Shown: in pieces, positions 9,477 to 20,912 of the stretch
How the letters are laid out: each line of letters starts with the position of its first letter
How positions within the stretch are numbered: position 1 is the stretch's first letter
Source of the DNA: an uncultured Mycoplasma sp.
Lineage (GTDB): Bacteria > Bacillota_I > Bacilli_A > RF39 > UBA660
Direction: 5' to 3'
Assembly (NCBI GenBank): GCA_945915275.1
Contig: CAMEEZ010000005.1
Coordinates: 1-47,803 of the forward strand
Length of the DNA stretch: 47,803 bases
The notes under the pieces: generated by a model
Databases searched by the model: none
What the model was told of the DNA's origin: nothing
Seen by the model: the letters and a program-made list of their open reading frames with translations, nothing else
Translations under genes and position numbers: made by a program

Positions 9477-10496
9477 CTATCCTTTCTTCTTGTTAGCTTT
9501 TTCTTTTATTGACATCTTTTTATTATTTTCTTTTTTAGTTTTAGGATTTTTATTTTTACCTTTTTTTTCTAAAGATTTTTTTATTAAAATATTTTGTATT
9601 GCTATGAATCCATTAGTAGATATCCAGTATAATGCAATTGCTGTTGATAAACTAAATGATGCCATTCCTATAAATACTAACATAAATATCAACATATATT
9701 TCATTTGTTCATCTTGCTCTTTATTTCCAGTAGTAGTCATTGTCTTTTTAAATGAGAAATATGTAGTTCCAAACACTAATAATACTAAAACTATATAAAT
9801 ATATTGACCATTTTTAATACCTATTAATGGCGTTGTCCCTAAATACATTCCAAATAAACTATCTTCAAAAATTGCAGGAATTCTATTTAATGCTTGAAAG
9901 AATGCGAAAAATAAAGGTAGTTGAATAAAAGATAATAAACAACTTGAAAATGGATTAAAATTATATTTTTTATATAATATCATCATTTCTTGACTTTTTG
10001 CCATCATTGATTCATTATCAGTTTTATCTTTATATTTTCTTTCAATAGCTTGTAATTCTGGATTTAATTTTTTCATATTCTCAGATTGCATTTGTGTTTT
10101 TTTAGCAAATGGTAATAATAATAATCTAATTAAAATTCCTAAGATAATTACTGAAATACCATAATTTTTAACTAATCTTTCTAACTGAATAATTAAAAAA
10201 GCTAATGGTTTTACAAATAGACCTTCCCAAATACCTGAACTTTTATTTGAATTTATTTTAAAATTATTACATGTTGGTAAATTATCTATTGATATCTTTA
10301 GTTGTTTATCATACTTCTTATATATTTTCAATAATTCTTTATCACTGGGCTTACATAAAATATCTCTTGGTAAAGTTTGTCCTGTTTTTTCATATGTAAT
10401 ATTATTTTTATTTTTATCTGTAATATAGTTACTTTCACAACCACCCAATAGTATTACGCAACAAACTAATACTACTATTTTTAATTTTTTTGTCAT
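9477..10496 (-). CDS. yidC: Membrane protein insertase YidC/Oxa1 (lipoprotein form)
   Basis: Lipobox LLGGCES; Oxa1 core LLLPFAKKTQMQSENMKKLNPELQAIERKYKDK, ALYWISTNGFIAIQN; downstream of rnpA. Confidence 0.95.
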   Translation of the reverse strand: MTKKLKIVVLVCCVILLGGCESNYITDKNKNNITYEKTGQTLPRDILCKPSDKELLKIYKKYDKQLKISIDNLPTCNNFKINSNKSSGIWEGLFVKPLAFLIIQLERLVKNYGISVIILGILIRLLLLPFAKKTQMQSENMKKLNPELQAIERKYKDKTDNESMMAKSQEMMILYKKYNFNPFSSCLLSFIQLPLFFAFFQALNRIPAIFEDSLFGMYLGTTPLIGIKNGQYIYIVLVLLVFGTTYFSFKKTMTTTGNKEQDEQMKYMLIFMLVFIGMASFSLSTAIALYWISTNGFIAIQNILIKKSLEKKGKNKNPKTKKENNKKMSIKEKANKKKG

Positions 10497-10822
10497 TTAT
10501 TCACCTTTTCTAATAGATTTATTAACTTTTTTTCTTTTTCTTGATATGAAGCATTTAAATATGCCTTCTTTACCATTATAATATAATATAAGTTATTTGA
10601 AAATAAAAATTTATTGTTAGTAATCATCATTCTAAGTTGTCTTTTGATATGATTTCTGGTTACAGCATTCCCTATTTTTTTTCCTATTGCTAAACCAAAT
10701 TTTGGAATAGTTTCATCGCTTGATAAATAAAAAATACGAAAATAATTGTTAGTAATTGATTTACCTTTCTCTATTACTTCATTAAATAATCTTGATTCTT
10801 TAATCATTTCATTTCTTTTCAT
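10493..10822 (-). CDS. rnpA: Ribonuclease P protein component
   Basis: KFGLAIGKKIGNAVTRNHIKRQLR signature; next to rpmH. Confidence 0.95.
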   Translation of the reverse strand: MKRNEMIKESRLFNEVIEKGKSITNNYFRIFYLSSDETIPKFGLAIGKKIGNAVTRNHIKRQLRMMITNNKFLFSNNLYYIIMVKKAYLNASYQEKEKKLINLLEKVNK

Positions 10823-10838
10823 ATAATTCTCCTTATAG

Positions 10839-10861
10839 AAAAAAAACCACTTATTTAGTGG
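10839..10861 (-). terminator. Intrinsic terminator/attenuator between rpmH and rnpA
   Basis: Minus strand CCACT-AAATA-AGTGG-TTTTTTTT directly after the rpmH stop and before the rnpA SD. Confidence 0.65.
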
Positions 10862-10862
10862 C

Positions 10863-10985
10863 TTACTTTGTTAGTCTTTTACGACCTTTTTGTCTTCTTC
10901 TTTTTATTATCTTTGTTTCTTTGCGTGCAAAAAACCCATGTTTTTTACTCTTTTTTCTATTATTTGGTTGATAAGTTCTTTTCAT
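10863..10985 (-). CDS. rpmH: 50S ribosomal protein bL34 (40 aa; not in supplied ORF track)
   Basis: Manual translation [40 protein letters not shown]. Confidence 0.97.
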   Translation of the reverse strand: MKRTYQPNNRKKSKKHGFFARKETKIIKRRRQKGRKRLTK

Positions 10986-11498
10986 TTTGCACCTCCATCA
11001 CTAATAAAGCTTCCTTATTATAATATTTATCTTCTTTTTTTGTCAAGTATTTATTAACTTTGTATTATTCTATAGTTTATTTAATTTTACATTTAATCAT
11101 TCTACTTCAGCAGATAATTTTTCTATCATCATATTTTCTTAAATTCATTTTTATACTATCATATTATAAATGATTGTTTATAACATTTTATTTATCTAAT
11201 TAATAAAAAATTATAAACACTATCTACTACAGATTTATGTTAATAATTATACTCCATTTTATAAATAAATAATTATAATATTAACAAATAAACATTTATT
11301 AACAAATTAATAAATTAACATGTTGAAAAAAATTTTAAAAATTTTGTTAATTGTGTTGATAAGTAATAATTTTTTCGATATTATAGTACCTAAATTGTTG
11401 ATATGTTATGTTGATAATATTTATTTATTTATTTATACTTTCATTTTAAAAAAAATTGAGATAAAATTTAATTAGAAAATTAGTCATGGGGTGGTGGA
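10986..11498. other. oriC: Chromosomal replication origin region (oriC), upstream of dnaA
   Basis: Gene orientation diverges here (rpmH- | dnaA+); very AT-rich; DnaA-box-like TGTTGATAA (=TTATCAACA) at 11354-11362 and 11409-11417, near-match TGTTGATAT 11396-11404, TTATTAACA 11296-11304; AT-rich DUE-like tract 11415-11480. Confidence 0.85.
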
Positions 11499-12842
11499 AT
11501 GAAGACGGATGCATTATGGCAGAATTTTTTGTCAGAAGTACAAGAAGAAGTAAGTGCAACTACATATAATGTATGGTTTAATGACTTAGTTCTTTTAAAA
11601 ATTTCTGATGATACTGTTACTATTCAAGTACCGATGGAAATTCACCAAAAAATGTTAGGTGATATGTATTATCAATTAATAGAGACTATTTTCTATAATT
11701 TAACTGGAAAAAATTATAAATTTAACTTTGTTTTAGAAAGCGATAACATATTTAATATAGATGATGAAAAACAAGAAGAAATAGAAGAAGAAAACTTAAT
11801 TTGGGATACCAATTTAAATAAAAACTTAAATTTTGAAAACTTTGTAGTAGGAAATACTAACAGATTAGCGTATATTTCTGCTAGAGCAGTTGCTGAAGCA
11901 CCTGGTAAAATTCACAATCCATTATTTTTATATGGAAAAAGTGGTCTTGGTAAAACGCATTTAATGCATGCTATAGGTAATTATATTGTGGATAACTCTA
12001 AAAAAAGAGTTCTATATGTTACTAGTGAAGATTTTATGACTGATTTTACTGGAATTGCTGATATTAAAGGAAACAACTTAAATTATGCAAGGGATTTTAA
12101 AAATAAATATCGAAATGTAGATGTATTAATAATTGATGATATCCAGTATTTAGTTGGGGCCGATAAAACGCAACAAGAATTTTTTAATACATTTAATGCT
12201 CTTCATAAAATGGGAAAACAAATTATAATAAGTAGTGATAGATCTCCGGATGACTTAAAAATACTTGAAGAAAGATTACGATCAAGATTTATGTGGGGTC
12301 TTCCAGTGGATATTTATCCACCTGATTATGATTTAAGATGTCGTATCATTCGTAGTAAATTAAGTAATACAAGTATTTCTAAAAAAATAGATGATTCAGT
12401 TATAGAATATATTGCAAATTCTTGTCAAAATGATGTTAGACACATTGAAGGAACAATAAATAGATTAATGGCTTATACGGCAATGATTGTTCCGGAGAGA
12501 GTAACATTAGAATTTGCTCATGAAGCATTAAAAGATTTTGTTAGTACTAACATTTATGCTGTTAGTAATATTGAAAAAATTCAAAAAGCTGTTGCTGATT
12601 ATTTTGGAATTACTGTCGAAGATTTAAAAGGGAAAAGGAGAAGTAATAAAATTGCCTACCCAAGACAGATAGGAATGTATTTATGTCGAATGGAAACAAA
12701 TGAAACATTTCCTAAAATAGGGCTAGAATTTGGAGGAAGAGATCATTCAACTGTAATATTTGCTTGCGATAAGATTGAGAAAGAACTTAAGACAGATGAA
12801 AAATTAAAATTAAGTATTAATGAAATAAAAAATAAAATGTGA
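11499..12842 (+). CDS. dnaA: Chromosomal replication initiator protein DnaA
   Basis: Walker A YGKSGLGKTHLMHAIG, Walker B VLIIDDIQYL, domain IV FGGRDHSTVIFACDKIE; SD GGGGTGG upstream. Confidence 0.98.
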   Translation: MKTDALWQNFLSEVQEEVSATTYNVWFNDLVLLKISDDTVTIQVPMEIHQKMLGDMYYQLIETIFYNLTGKNYKFNFVLESDNIFNIDDEKQEEIEEENLIWDTNLNKNLNFENFVVGNTNRLAYISARAVAEAPGKIHNPLFLYGKSGLGKTHLMHAIGNYIVDNSKKRVLYVTSEDFMTDFTGIADIKGNNLNYARDFKNKYRNVDVLIIDDIQYLVGADKTQQEFFNTFNALHKMGKQIIISSDRSPDDLKILEERLRSRFMWGLPVDIYPPDYDLRCRIIRSKLSNTSISKKIDDSVIEYIANSCQNDVRHIEGTINRLMAYTAMIVPERVTLEFAHEALKDFVSTNIYAVSNIEKIQKAVADYFGITVEDLKGKRRSNKIAYPRQIGMYLCRMETNETFPKIGLEFGGRDHSTVIFACDKIEKELKTDEKLKLSINEIKNKM

Positions 12843-12982
12843 ATTATTTTGGGATAAAATGTGAGTAAAATTATAGTTATCAACTATCTAATTTTCCTTA
12901 TATATATGAAATAATTAATATTATCAACATTACTAACATTAATAATATAAATATTAAATAAAAAAAGAAAGAAGGATTTAAA
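12843..12982. promoter_or_regulatory. dnaA-dnaN intergenic region with DnaA-box-like sites
   Basis: TTATCAACT 12877-12885 and TTATCAACA 12921-12929. Confidence 0.6.
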
Positions 12983-14101
12983 ATGAAATTTTCAATTGAA
13001 AAGAATATTATCTTAGAAGGAATTAATAATGTAATAAAAGCAATTTCAACAAAAAATGTCATTCCTATACTAAATGGAATTATGTTTAATTTAAAAAAGG
13101 ATGGACTACATTTGTTAGCTAGTGACAGTGAATTAACAATTAAAACTTTTATTGATAAAAAGGAAATAAAGAATATTGAGCAAGAAGGGAGTATAGTAGT
13201 TCAAAGTAAATATATTTTAGAAATTATAAGAAAAATGCCTAGCGATATTATTAATTTTGAAGTATTAGATGGTTTTAAAATTAGGATTTATACTGAAAAT
13301 AATCAATATAATTTAAATTGTTTAGATTCAAATGATTATCCAAATATAAAAATAGACGAAAGTAAAAATCCTATTATTATTAAAGCAAATGAATTAAAAA
13401 CAATAATTAATCAAACTGCTTTTGCCATATCAACTCAAGAATTAAGACCTTTATTAACAGGTATTAATATAAAAATTAATGGAGATTTACTCGAATGTGT
13501 TGCTACAGATTCATATAGACTTGCAAAAAAGAATATCAAATTAAATGAAGTTGTTAATAATTCTGTGGATATTGTTATTCCAGGTAGAAATATTAATGAA
13601 TTAGAAAAGTTATTAACAGATGAAGAAGAAGTAAGTATTCATGTATTTAATAATAAAGTATTATTTATATATAAAAATATTATGTTCCAAAGTAATTTAT
13701 TGAGTGGTACTTATCCAAATACAAGTAATTTAATACCTAATGATTTTGCATATATAATTAAATCAGATTATTCTGCATTTACATCTGCGATTGATAGAGC
13801 CGCTTTATTAACTCAAGGTAAGGATAAGAATATTATTAAGATGAATTTGGATAAAGAAAATATGTTAATTAGTTCTTCTTCAAGTGAATTGGGTAGGGTA
13901 GATGAAAAACTCATTGTAGAGACAAATAATAAAGAAAAAATTGAAATTTCGTTTAGTTCCAGATATATGCTTGAAGCCTTGAAAACTATTAAAGATGAAG
14001 AAATATTAATATTATTAAATAGTGACAATAAACCAATTATTTTAAAATCTGTAACTGATGATACATTAATTCAATTAATTTTACCAATTAAAACTTATTA
14101 G
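12983..14101 (+). CDS. dnaN: DNA polymerase III beta subunit (sliding clamp)
   Basis: MKFSIEKNIILEGINNVIKAISTKNVIPILNGI; C-terminal LILPIKTY; follows dnaA. Confidence 0.97.
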   Translation: MKFSIEKNIILEGINNVIKAISTKNVIPILNGIMFNLKKDGLHLLASDSELTIKTFIDKKEIKNIEQEGSIVVQSKYILEIIRKMPSDIINFEVLDGFKIRIYTENNQYNLNCLDSNDYPNIKIDESKNPIIIKANELKTIINQTAFAISTQELRPLLTGINIKINGDLLECVATDSYRLAKKNIKLNEVVNNSVDIVIPGRNINELEKLLTDEEEVSIHVFNNKVLFIYKNIMFQSNLLSGTYPNTSNLIPNDFAYIIKSDYSAFTSAIDRAALLTQGKDKNIIKMNLDKENMLISSSSSELGRVDEKLIVETNNKEKIEISFSSRYMLEALKTIKDEEILILLNSDNKPIILKSVTDDTLIQLILPIKTY

Positions 14102-14105
14102 ACAG

Positions 14106-14114
14106 TTATCAACA
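14106..14114. promoter_or_regulatory. DnaA-box-like site between dnaN and comK-like gene
   Basis: TTATCAACA, same sequence as boxes near dnaA. Confidence 0.5.
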
Positions 14115-14173
14115 AATTTTGCAATATTGATATGATATAAGATAAGCAATTTATTTGCGAGGGGGTGAATAGA

Positions 14174-14626
14174 TTGCAAGAGTATGAAATTAATACAGAT
14201 ACTTTGGCTTTAATTAATGAAAACGATAGAACTAAAGTATATGAAATTGATAATGTATTTTATGTTGATAAGTCTGCAAATAAAATAATGGAAGATAGTT
14301 GTGAGTATTTTGGAAGTTCCTTAGCTGGCAGACAGAAGGGAACTTTTAATTTAATTGGGGTTACTCATAAAAGTCCAATAATTGTAGAAGAAACAAAAGA
14401 AATAATATTTTTTCCCACTGTTTCTCCTAGATTAAAAAATTGTAATTGGATATCATTGAATAATATTGATAGATATTATCATGAAGATGGAAAAGTTATT
14501 ATTATCTTTAAAAATCAACAAAAAATAGAATTATTAACATCATATGGAATAGTAGATAATCAAATTCTTAGAGCTACTAGATTAGAATCAGTTCTAAGAG
14601 GAAGAAAAAAAGCAAAAAAGCTTTAA
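14174..14626 (+). CDS. ComK-family competence transcription factor homolog (ORF track start GTG 14165; TTG 14174 better spaced from SD)
   Basis: VFYVDKSANKIMEDSCEYFGSSLAGRQKGTFNLIGVTHKSPIIVEETKEIIFFPTVSPRLKNCNWISL matches ComK pattern (FYV...IVDRSCRFFGSSYAGRKAGT...ISHKPPIMV...FLFPT...CGWIS). SD GAGGGGG. Confidence 0.85.
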   Translation: MQEYEINTDTLALINENDRTKVYEIDNVFYVDKSANKIMEDSCEYFGSSLAGRQKGTFNLIGVTHKSPIIVEETKEIIFFPTVSPRLKNCNWISLNNIDRYYHEDGKVIIIFKNQQKIELLTSYGIVDNQILRATRLESVLRGRKKAKKL

Positions 14627-14653
14627 AAATCGCTCTTTTTATGTTATAATTAT

Positions 14654-14685
14654 TAATAGGTATAGGAATACGTTCATACCTATTA
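14654..14685 (+). promoter_or_regulatory. 10-bp inverted repeat hairpin upstream of recF
   Basis: TAATAGGTAT-AGGAATACGTTC-ATACCTATTA followed by TTTTATTTATAT; preceded by TATAAT-like element at 14645. Confidence 0.5.
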
Positions 14686-14717
14686 TTTTATTTATATAGG
14701 TTAAAAAGGGGGTTAAA

Positions 14718-15809
14718 ATGAAATTAAAACTTTTAAAATTAACAAATTTTAGAAATTATGAACGAATTTCATTTCAGCCATCAGAAAAAATTAATATTTT
14801 ATATGGAAAAAATGGAAGTGGTAAAACAAATATTGTTGAAGCAATATACATCTTGGCTTTAACAAAATCTTTTAGAACATTAAATGATAAAAATTTAATG
14901 AAAAAAAGTGAAGAGTTTTTTAAATTAGAAGGAAATTTTTGTCAAGAAAATAAGAAAATTAATTTTAAAATTTTGGTCGATTCTAAAGGTAAAACTGTAT
15001 TTATTGATAATGATAAAATCAAATTATTAAGTGATTATATTTCTAAGATAAATATTATCTTATTTAATCCAAGTGATTTAAAATTAATAAAAGATTCTCC
15101 AAGTGTGCGTAGAAAATATTTAAATATTGAAATATCACAATATGATAAAAATTACTTATTCTATTTGAATGATTATAATAAATTATTAAAACAGAGAAAT
15201 TCCTATATAAAACAATTATCTCTTAATTTTAACAATAGTTTTGAATATTTAGATATTTTAACAGAAAAATTAATATCTAAAGGTTTAAAAGTATATGAAT
15301 ATCGTAAAAAATTTGTGGATAAAATTAATAATTTGATTGGTATTTATTATAAGAAGATAGCATTATCAGATAATATTTTAATAAAATATAAATCTCATTA
15401 TAAAGATATGAGTGTTGATAAGCTATTAGAAATTTACAAAAAAAACAGAATGAGAGAGTTAAATTTTGGTAAAACATTAATTGGAGTTCATTTAGATGAT
15501 TTTGATATATATTTAGAAGATAGTAATATTAAAGGTTTTGGATCTGAAGGACAACAAAAAAATGCTATTATATCAATAAAATTTGCTGAAGTTGATATTT
15601 TTAAAGAAAAAACAGGATTATATCCAATTTTAATTTTAGATGATATTTTTAGTGAATTAGATAGCGAAAAAATTAATAATATCTTAAATATTTTACCTCA
15701 AGATATGCAAACATTTATTACAACAACAGAAGTAAGTAAAATTGATGAAAGAATTATAAATAATAGTAAAATATTTAAAATTGAAAATTGTATGATAGAA
15801 ATGGAGTAG
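14718..15809 (+). CDS. recF: DNA replication/repair protein RecF
   Basis: LKLTNFRNYERISF...ILYGKNGSGKTNIVEAIY; EGQQKNAIISIKFAE; LDDIFSELD. Confidence 0.96.
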   Translation: MKLKLLKLTNFRNYERISFQPSEKINILYGKNGSGKTNIVEAIYILALTKSFRTLNDKNLMKKSEEFFKLEGNFCQENKKINFKILVDSKGKTVFIDNDKIKLLSDYISKINIILFNPSDLKLIKDSPSVRRKYLNIEISQYDKNYLFYLNDYNKLLKQRNSYIKQLSLNFNNSFEYLDILTEKLISKGLKVYEYRKKFVDKINNLIGIYYKKIALSDNILIKYKSHYKDMSVDKLLEIYKKNRMRELNFGKTLIGVHLDDFDIYLEDSNIKGFGSEGQQKNAIISIKFAEVDIFKEKTGLYPILILDDIFSELDSEKINNILNILPQDMQTFITTTEVSKIDERIINNSKIFKIENCMIEME

Positions 15810-17756
<1,947 letters not shown>

Positions 17757-17766
17757 GGAGGTTATT

Positions 17767-20235
17767 ATGGAAGAGATTAAAGATAAATTAGTTGAAAATA
17801 ACATAGTTAATGAAATCAAAACATCATTTATAGATTATTCTATGAGCGTAATAGTTTCCCGTGCATTGCCTGATTTAAGAGATGGATTAAAGCCTGTACA
17901 TCGTCGTATTTTATATGATATGTTAGAAAATTCCTTAACGCCAGATAAACAACATCGTAAGTCAGCAACTATAGTTGGTGATGTTATGGGTAAATATCAT
18001 CCCCATGGAGATTCATCAATTTATGAAGCTATGGTTAGAATGGCGCAAGATTTTAATTATCGTTATATGTTAGTAGATGGTCATGGAAATTTTGGAAATA
18101 TTGAAGGACATGGAGCTGCAGCATATCGTTATACAGAAGCTCGTCTTGCAAAAGTTTCAATGGAATTATTAAGGGACATAAATAAAGAAACTGTAAACTT
18201 CCAATCTAACTATGATGAATCGACAACGGAGCCAGAAGTATTGCCTTCAAGATTTCCAAATATTCTTGTGAATGGTACAATGGGAATAGCTGTAGGTATG
18301 GCTACAAATATACCTCCACATAATTTAGGTGAAGTTATTGATGGTTGTATTGCATATATTGATAATCCGGAAATAGATACTATAGGATTAATGCAGTATA
18401 TTAAAGGTCCAGATTTTCCATTAGGGGGAATTATATTAGGAAATAGTGGTATAAGAAAAGCATATGAAACTGGACGTGGTTCTATTACTATTAGGAGTAA
18501 TGCAACAATTGAAGAAAAAAATGGAAGACACTATATAATTATTGATCAAATTCCATTTGGAGTAACAACAGAGGATTTAAGAAACAAGGTTGCTGAACTT
18601 GTTCACAATAAGATAATTGATGGAATTTCTGATTATCATACTGATTTAAAAAACGGAGTAAAGATTACAATTACTTTAAAGAAAGATGCTAATCCTCAAG
18701 TAGTTTTAAATAAATTATATAAACACACTCCTTTTCAAACAAATTATGGAATAATATTATTGATGATTGATCATGGAACCCCTAGAACTTTAGGATTAAA
18801 AGATATAATTTCTAAATATGTTGATTTTCAAAAAGAAGTTATTTATCGTCGTACAAAATTTGAATTGGACAAAGCAGAAAGTAGAGTTCATATTTTAGAG
18901 GGCTTAAAAATTGCTTTAGATAATATTGATGAAGTAATTAAAACTATTAAGTCTGCTAAAACTGATGAAGAAGCTAAAGAACAATTGATGAGTAAATTCT
19001 CTTTAACTTTAATTCAGTCTGAAGCAATTCTAGAAATGAAATTAAGAAGATTAACTGGATTAGAAAGAGATAAAATTGAAGCAGAATTAAGCGAGTTATT
19101 AGAATTAATTTCTAAATTGAAAGAAATATTAAGCGATGAACAGAAAGTATTAAATATAATTAAAGAAGAAATGTTAGAAATCAAGAATAAATATTCTGAT
19201 GAACGTCGAACTAAAATTGACATGACTGCTATTGATTTTATTGAGGATGAATCATTAATTCCAGAAGAAAATGTTTTAATTGCACTTACTAATGCAGGAT
19301 ATATTAAAAGAACATTACCTGACGCATTTAAAGCACAAAATAGAGGTGGTGTTGGTATAAAAGGTATGGCTACTAATGAAGAGGATGTTGTAGAACACTT
19401 AATTAACTTATCAACACATGATTATGTATTATTCTTTAGTAATAAAGGAAAAGTATATAGAATAAAAGGATATGAAATACCAGAATTTAGCCGACAATCA
19501 AAAGGTTTGCCAATAGTAAATTTATTGCAAATTGAGAAAGATGAAAAAATCACTTCATTAATAAGTGTATCTAAAGAAGAAAATAGTAAATACTTACTAT
19601 TTACAACTAAACAAGGTGTTGTTAAAAAGACTTTATTAAATGAGTTTGATAATATTAGGACAAATGGTAAAATTGCAATTTCATTAAGAGATAATGATGA
19701 ATTAATTGCTGTTAAAAAAACATCTGGAGATGATATGGTTTTACTTGGAAGTACCAGTGGTAAGGTTGTTAAATTTAATGAAAATGAAATTAGACCAATG
19801 GGAAGAACTGCAAGTGGTGTTAAAGGAATAGAACTAAGCACTGATAATTGTGTTTGTGCTGAAATAGTATCAGATGAAAGTAAAATATTACTTGTAACTG
19901 TAAATGGCTATGGTAAACAAACTAATGTTTCTGAATATAGACAAACTAAACGAGGAAGTAAAGGAGTAAAAGGTTTAAACATAACCGAAAAAAATGGTAC
20001 AATCGCTGCTATTAAATTAGTTGAAGATAATAAAGATTTATTAATTATGACCACTTCTGGTATAACTATTAGAACTAAGTTAGATCAAATCAATACATTA
20101 GGTAGAGCTACACAAGGTGTAAGATTAATTAATTTAAAAGATGATAATAAGGTTTCAACCATTAGTTTAGTTGATAAGCAATCAGAAGAGCAAAATGGTG
20201 AAAGCGAGAATTTAGAATTATCAAAAGAAGAATAA
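17767..20235 (+). CDS. gyrA: DNA gyrase subunit A
   Basis: [52 protein letters not shown], GyrA-box [11 protein letters not shown]. Confidence 0.98.
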   Translation: MEEIKDKLVENNIVNEIKTSFIDYSMSVIVSRALPDLRDGLKPVHRRILYDMLENSLTPDKQHRKSATIVGDVMGKYHPHGDSSIYEAMVRMAQDFNYRYMLVDGHGNFGNIEGHGAAAYRYTEARLAKVSMELLRDINKETVNFQSNYDESTTEPEVLPSRFPNILVNGTMGIAVGMATNIPPHNLGEVIDGCIAYIDNPEIDTIGLMQYIKGPDFPLGGIILGNSGIRKAYETGRGSITIRSNATIEEKNGRHYIIIDQIPFGVTTEDLRNKVAELVHNKIIDGISDYHTDLKNGVKITITLKKDANPQVVLNKLYKHTPFQTNYGIILLMIDHGTPRTLGLKDIISKYVDFQKEVIYRRTKFELDKAESRVHILEGLKIALDNIDEVIKTIKSAKTDEEAKEQLMSKFSLTLIQSEAILEMKLRRLTGLERDKIEAELSELLELISKLKEILSDEQKVLNIIKEEMLEIKNKYSDERRTKIDMTAIDFIEDESLIPEENVLIALTNAGYIKRTLPDAFKAQNRGGVGIKGMATNEEDVVEHLINLSTHDYVLFFSNKGKVYRIKGYEIPEFSRQSKGLPIVNLLQIEKDEKITSLISVSKEENSKYLLFTTKQGVVKKTLLNEFDNIRTNGKIAISLRDNDELIAVKKTSGDDMVLLGSTSGKVVKFNENEIRPMGRTASGVKGIELSTDNCVCAEIVSDESKILLVTVNGYGKQTNVSEYRQTKRGSKGVKGLNITEKNGTIAAIKLVEDNKDLLIMTTSGITIRTKLDQINTLGRATQGVRLINLKDDNKVSTISLVDKQSEEQNGESENLELSKEE

Positions 20236-20241
20236 CAACAA

Positions 20242-20257
20242 TGTTCCACGTGGAACA
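20242..20257. promoter_or_regulatory. parS: parS-type site 1 (within 26-bp perfect palindrome 20237-20262)
   Basis: TGTTCCACGTGGAACA, one base from Bacillus parS TGTTCCACGTGAAACA. Confidence 0.85.
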
Positions 20258-20284
20258 TTGTTTTATGTATAATTATTAAAAAAA

Positions 20285-20300
20285 TATTTCCCGGGAAATA
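20285..20300. promoter_or_regulatory. Noc-binding-site (NBS)-type palindrome 1
   Basis: Exact TATTTCCCGGGAAATA. Confidence 0.85.
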
Positions 20301-20309
20301 ATTATGTAA

Positions 20310-20325
20310 TGTTCCACGTGGAACA
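20310..20325. promoter_or_regulatory. parS: parS-type site 2
   Basis: TGTTCCACGTGGAACA, 20-bp perfect palindrome. Confidence 0.85.
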
Positions 20326-20374
20326 TTGAAATGTTTTATTTGAATATATTGAAAAAATATGATACTATTTAAAC

Positions 20375-20453
20375 GTGCAACAGACACACTGTAAATTGGT
20401 CAGGATAGGAATATAGCAGCCATATCAGTTAATATCTGTGTGCACTTTTTTTT
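20375..20453 (+). ncRNA. ffs: Signal recognition particle RNA (small bacterial 4.5S-type)
   Basis: GGTCAGGATAGGAATATAGCAGCC contains SRP domain IV signature (GGTCAG...GGAA tetraloop closed by AUA/UAU...AGCAGCC); ends GTGCAACAGA / TCTGTGTGCAC pair; T8 terminator tract; located between gyrA and tadA/dnaX. Promoter TTGAAT-N~17-GATACT upstream. Confidence 0.85.
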
Positions 20454-20464
20454 GGAGTTAGATT

Positions 20465-20872
20465 ATGAAAGAAAAAATTATAAAAATTATTTTAAACGAA
20501 GCAAAAAAAGCTTATAAAAAAGGAGAAGTTCCTGTAGGCGCTGCAATTATAAAAAATAATAAATTGATTTCTAAATCTTATAATAACAGACAAAAAAAAT
20601 GCGATGTAACAGGACACGCAGAAATAAAATCAATAATAAAAGCATCTAAAAAATTAGGGGATTGGAGACTAAATGAATGTGAATTATATGTTACACTTGA
20701 ACCATGTGATATGTGTCGTAAGGTAATTGAAGAATCTCGAATAAAAAAAGTGTATTATTTGAAAAAAGCAATAAATAATAATAAAAATCATCTTGCAAGT
20801 TATAAACAAATTAATAATAATGATGATGAATATGATAAAATGTTTAAAAATTTTTTTAAAAATTTAAGATAA
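20465..20872 (+). CDS. tadA: tRNA-specific adenosine deaminase TadA
   Basis: EVPVGAAII, GHAEI zinc motif, LEPCDMC. Confidence 0.93.
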   Translation: MKEKIIKIILNEAKKAYKKGEVPVGAAIIKNNKLISKSYNNRQKKCDVTGHAEIKSIIKASKKLGDWRLNECELYVTLEPCDMCRKVIEESRIKKVYYLKKAINNNKNHLASYKQINNNDDEYDKMFKNFFKNLR

Positions 20873-20912
20873 AATATATGGAATATGTTATAATTGTTAA
20901 GAAAGGAAAAAT

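Noticed and set aside
19422-19841. 139-aa minus-strand ORF
   Set aside because: Antisense within gyrA; no independent support.
20085-20387. 100-aa minus-strand ORF across the gyrA end and parS/NBS cassette
   Set aside because: Antisense to gyrA and translates the palindromes (FHVEH, NVPRG, NYFPGN), a typical spurious ORF over parS/NBS sites.
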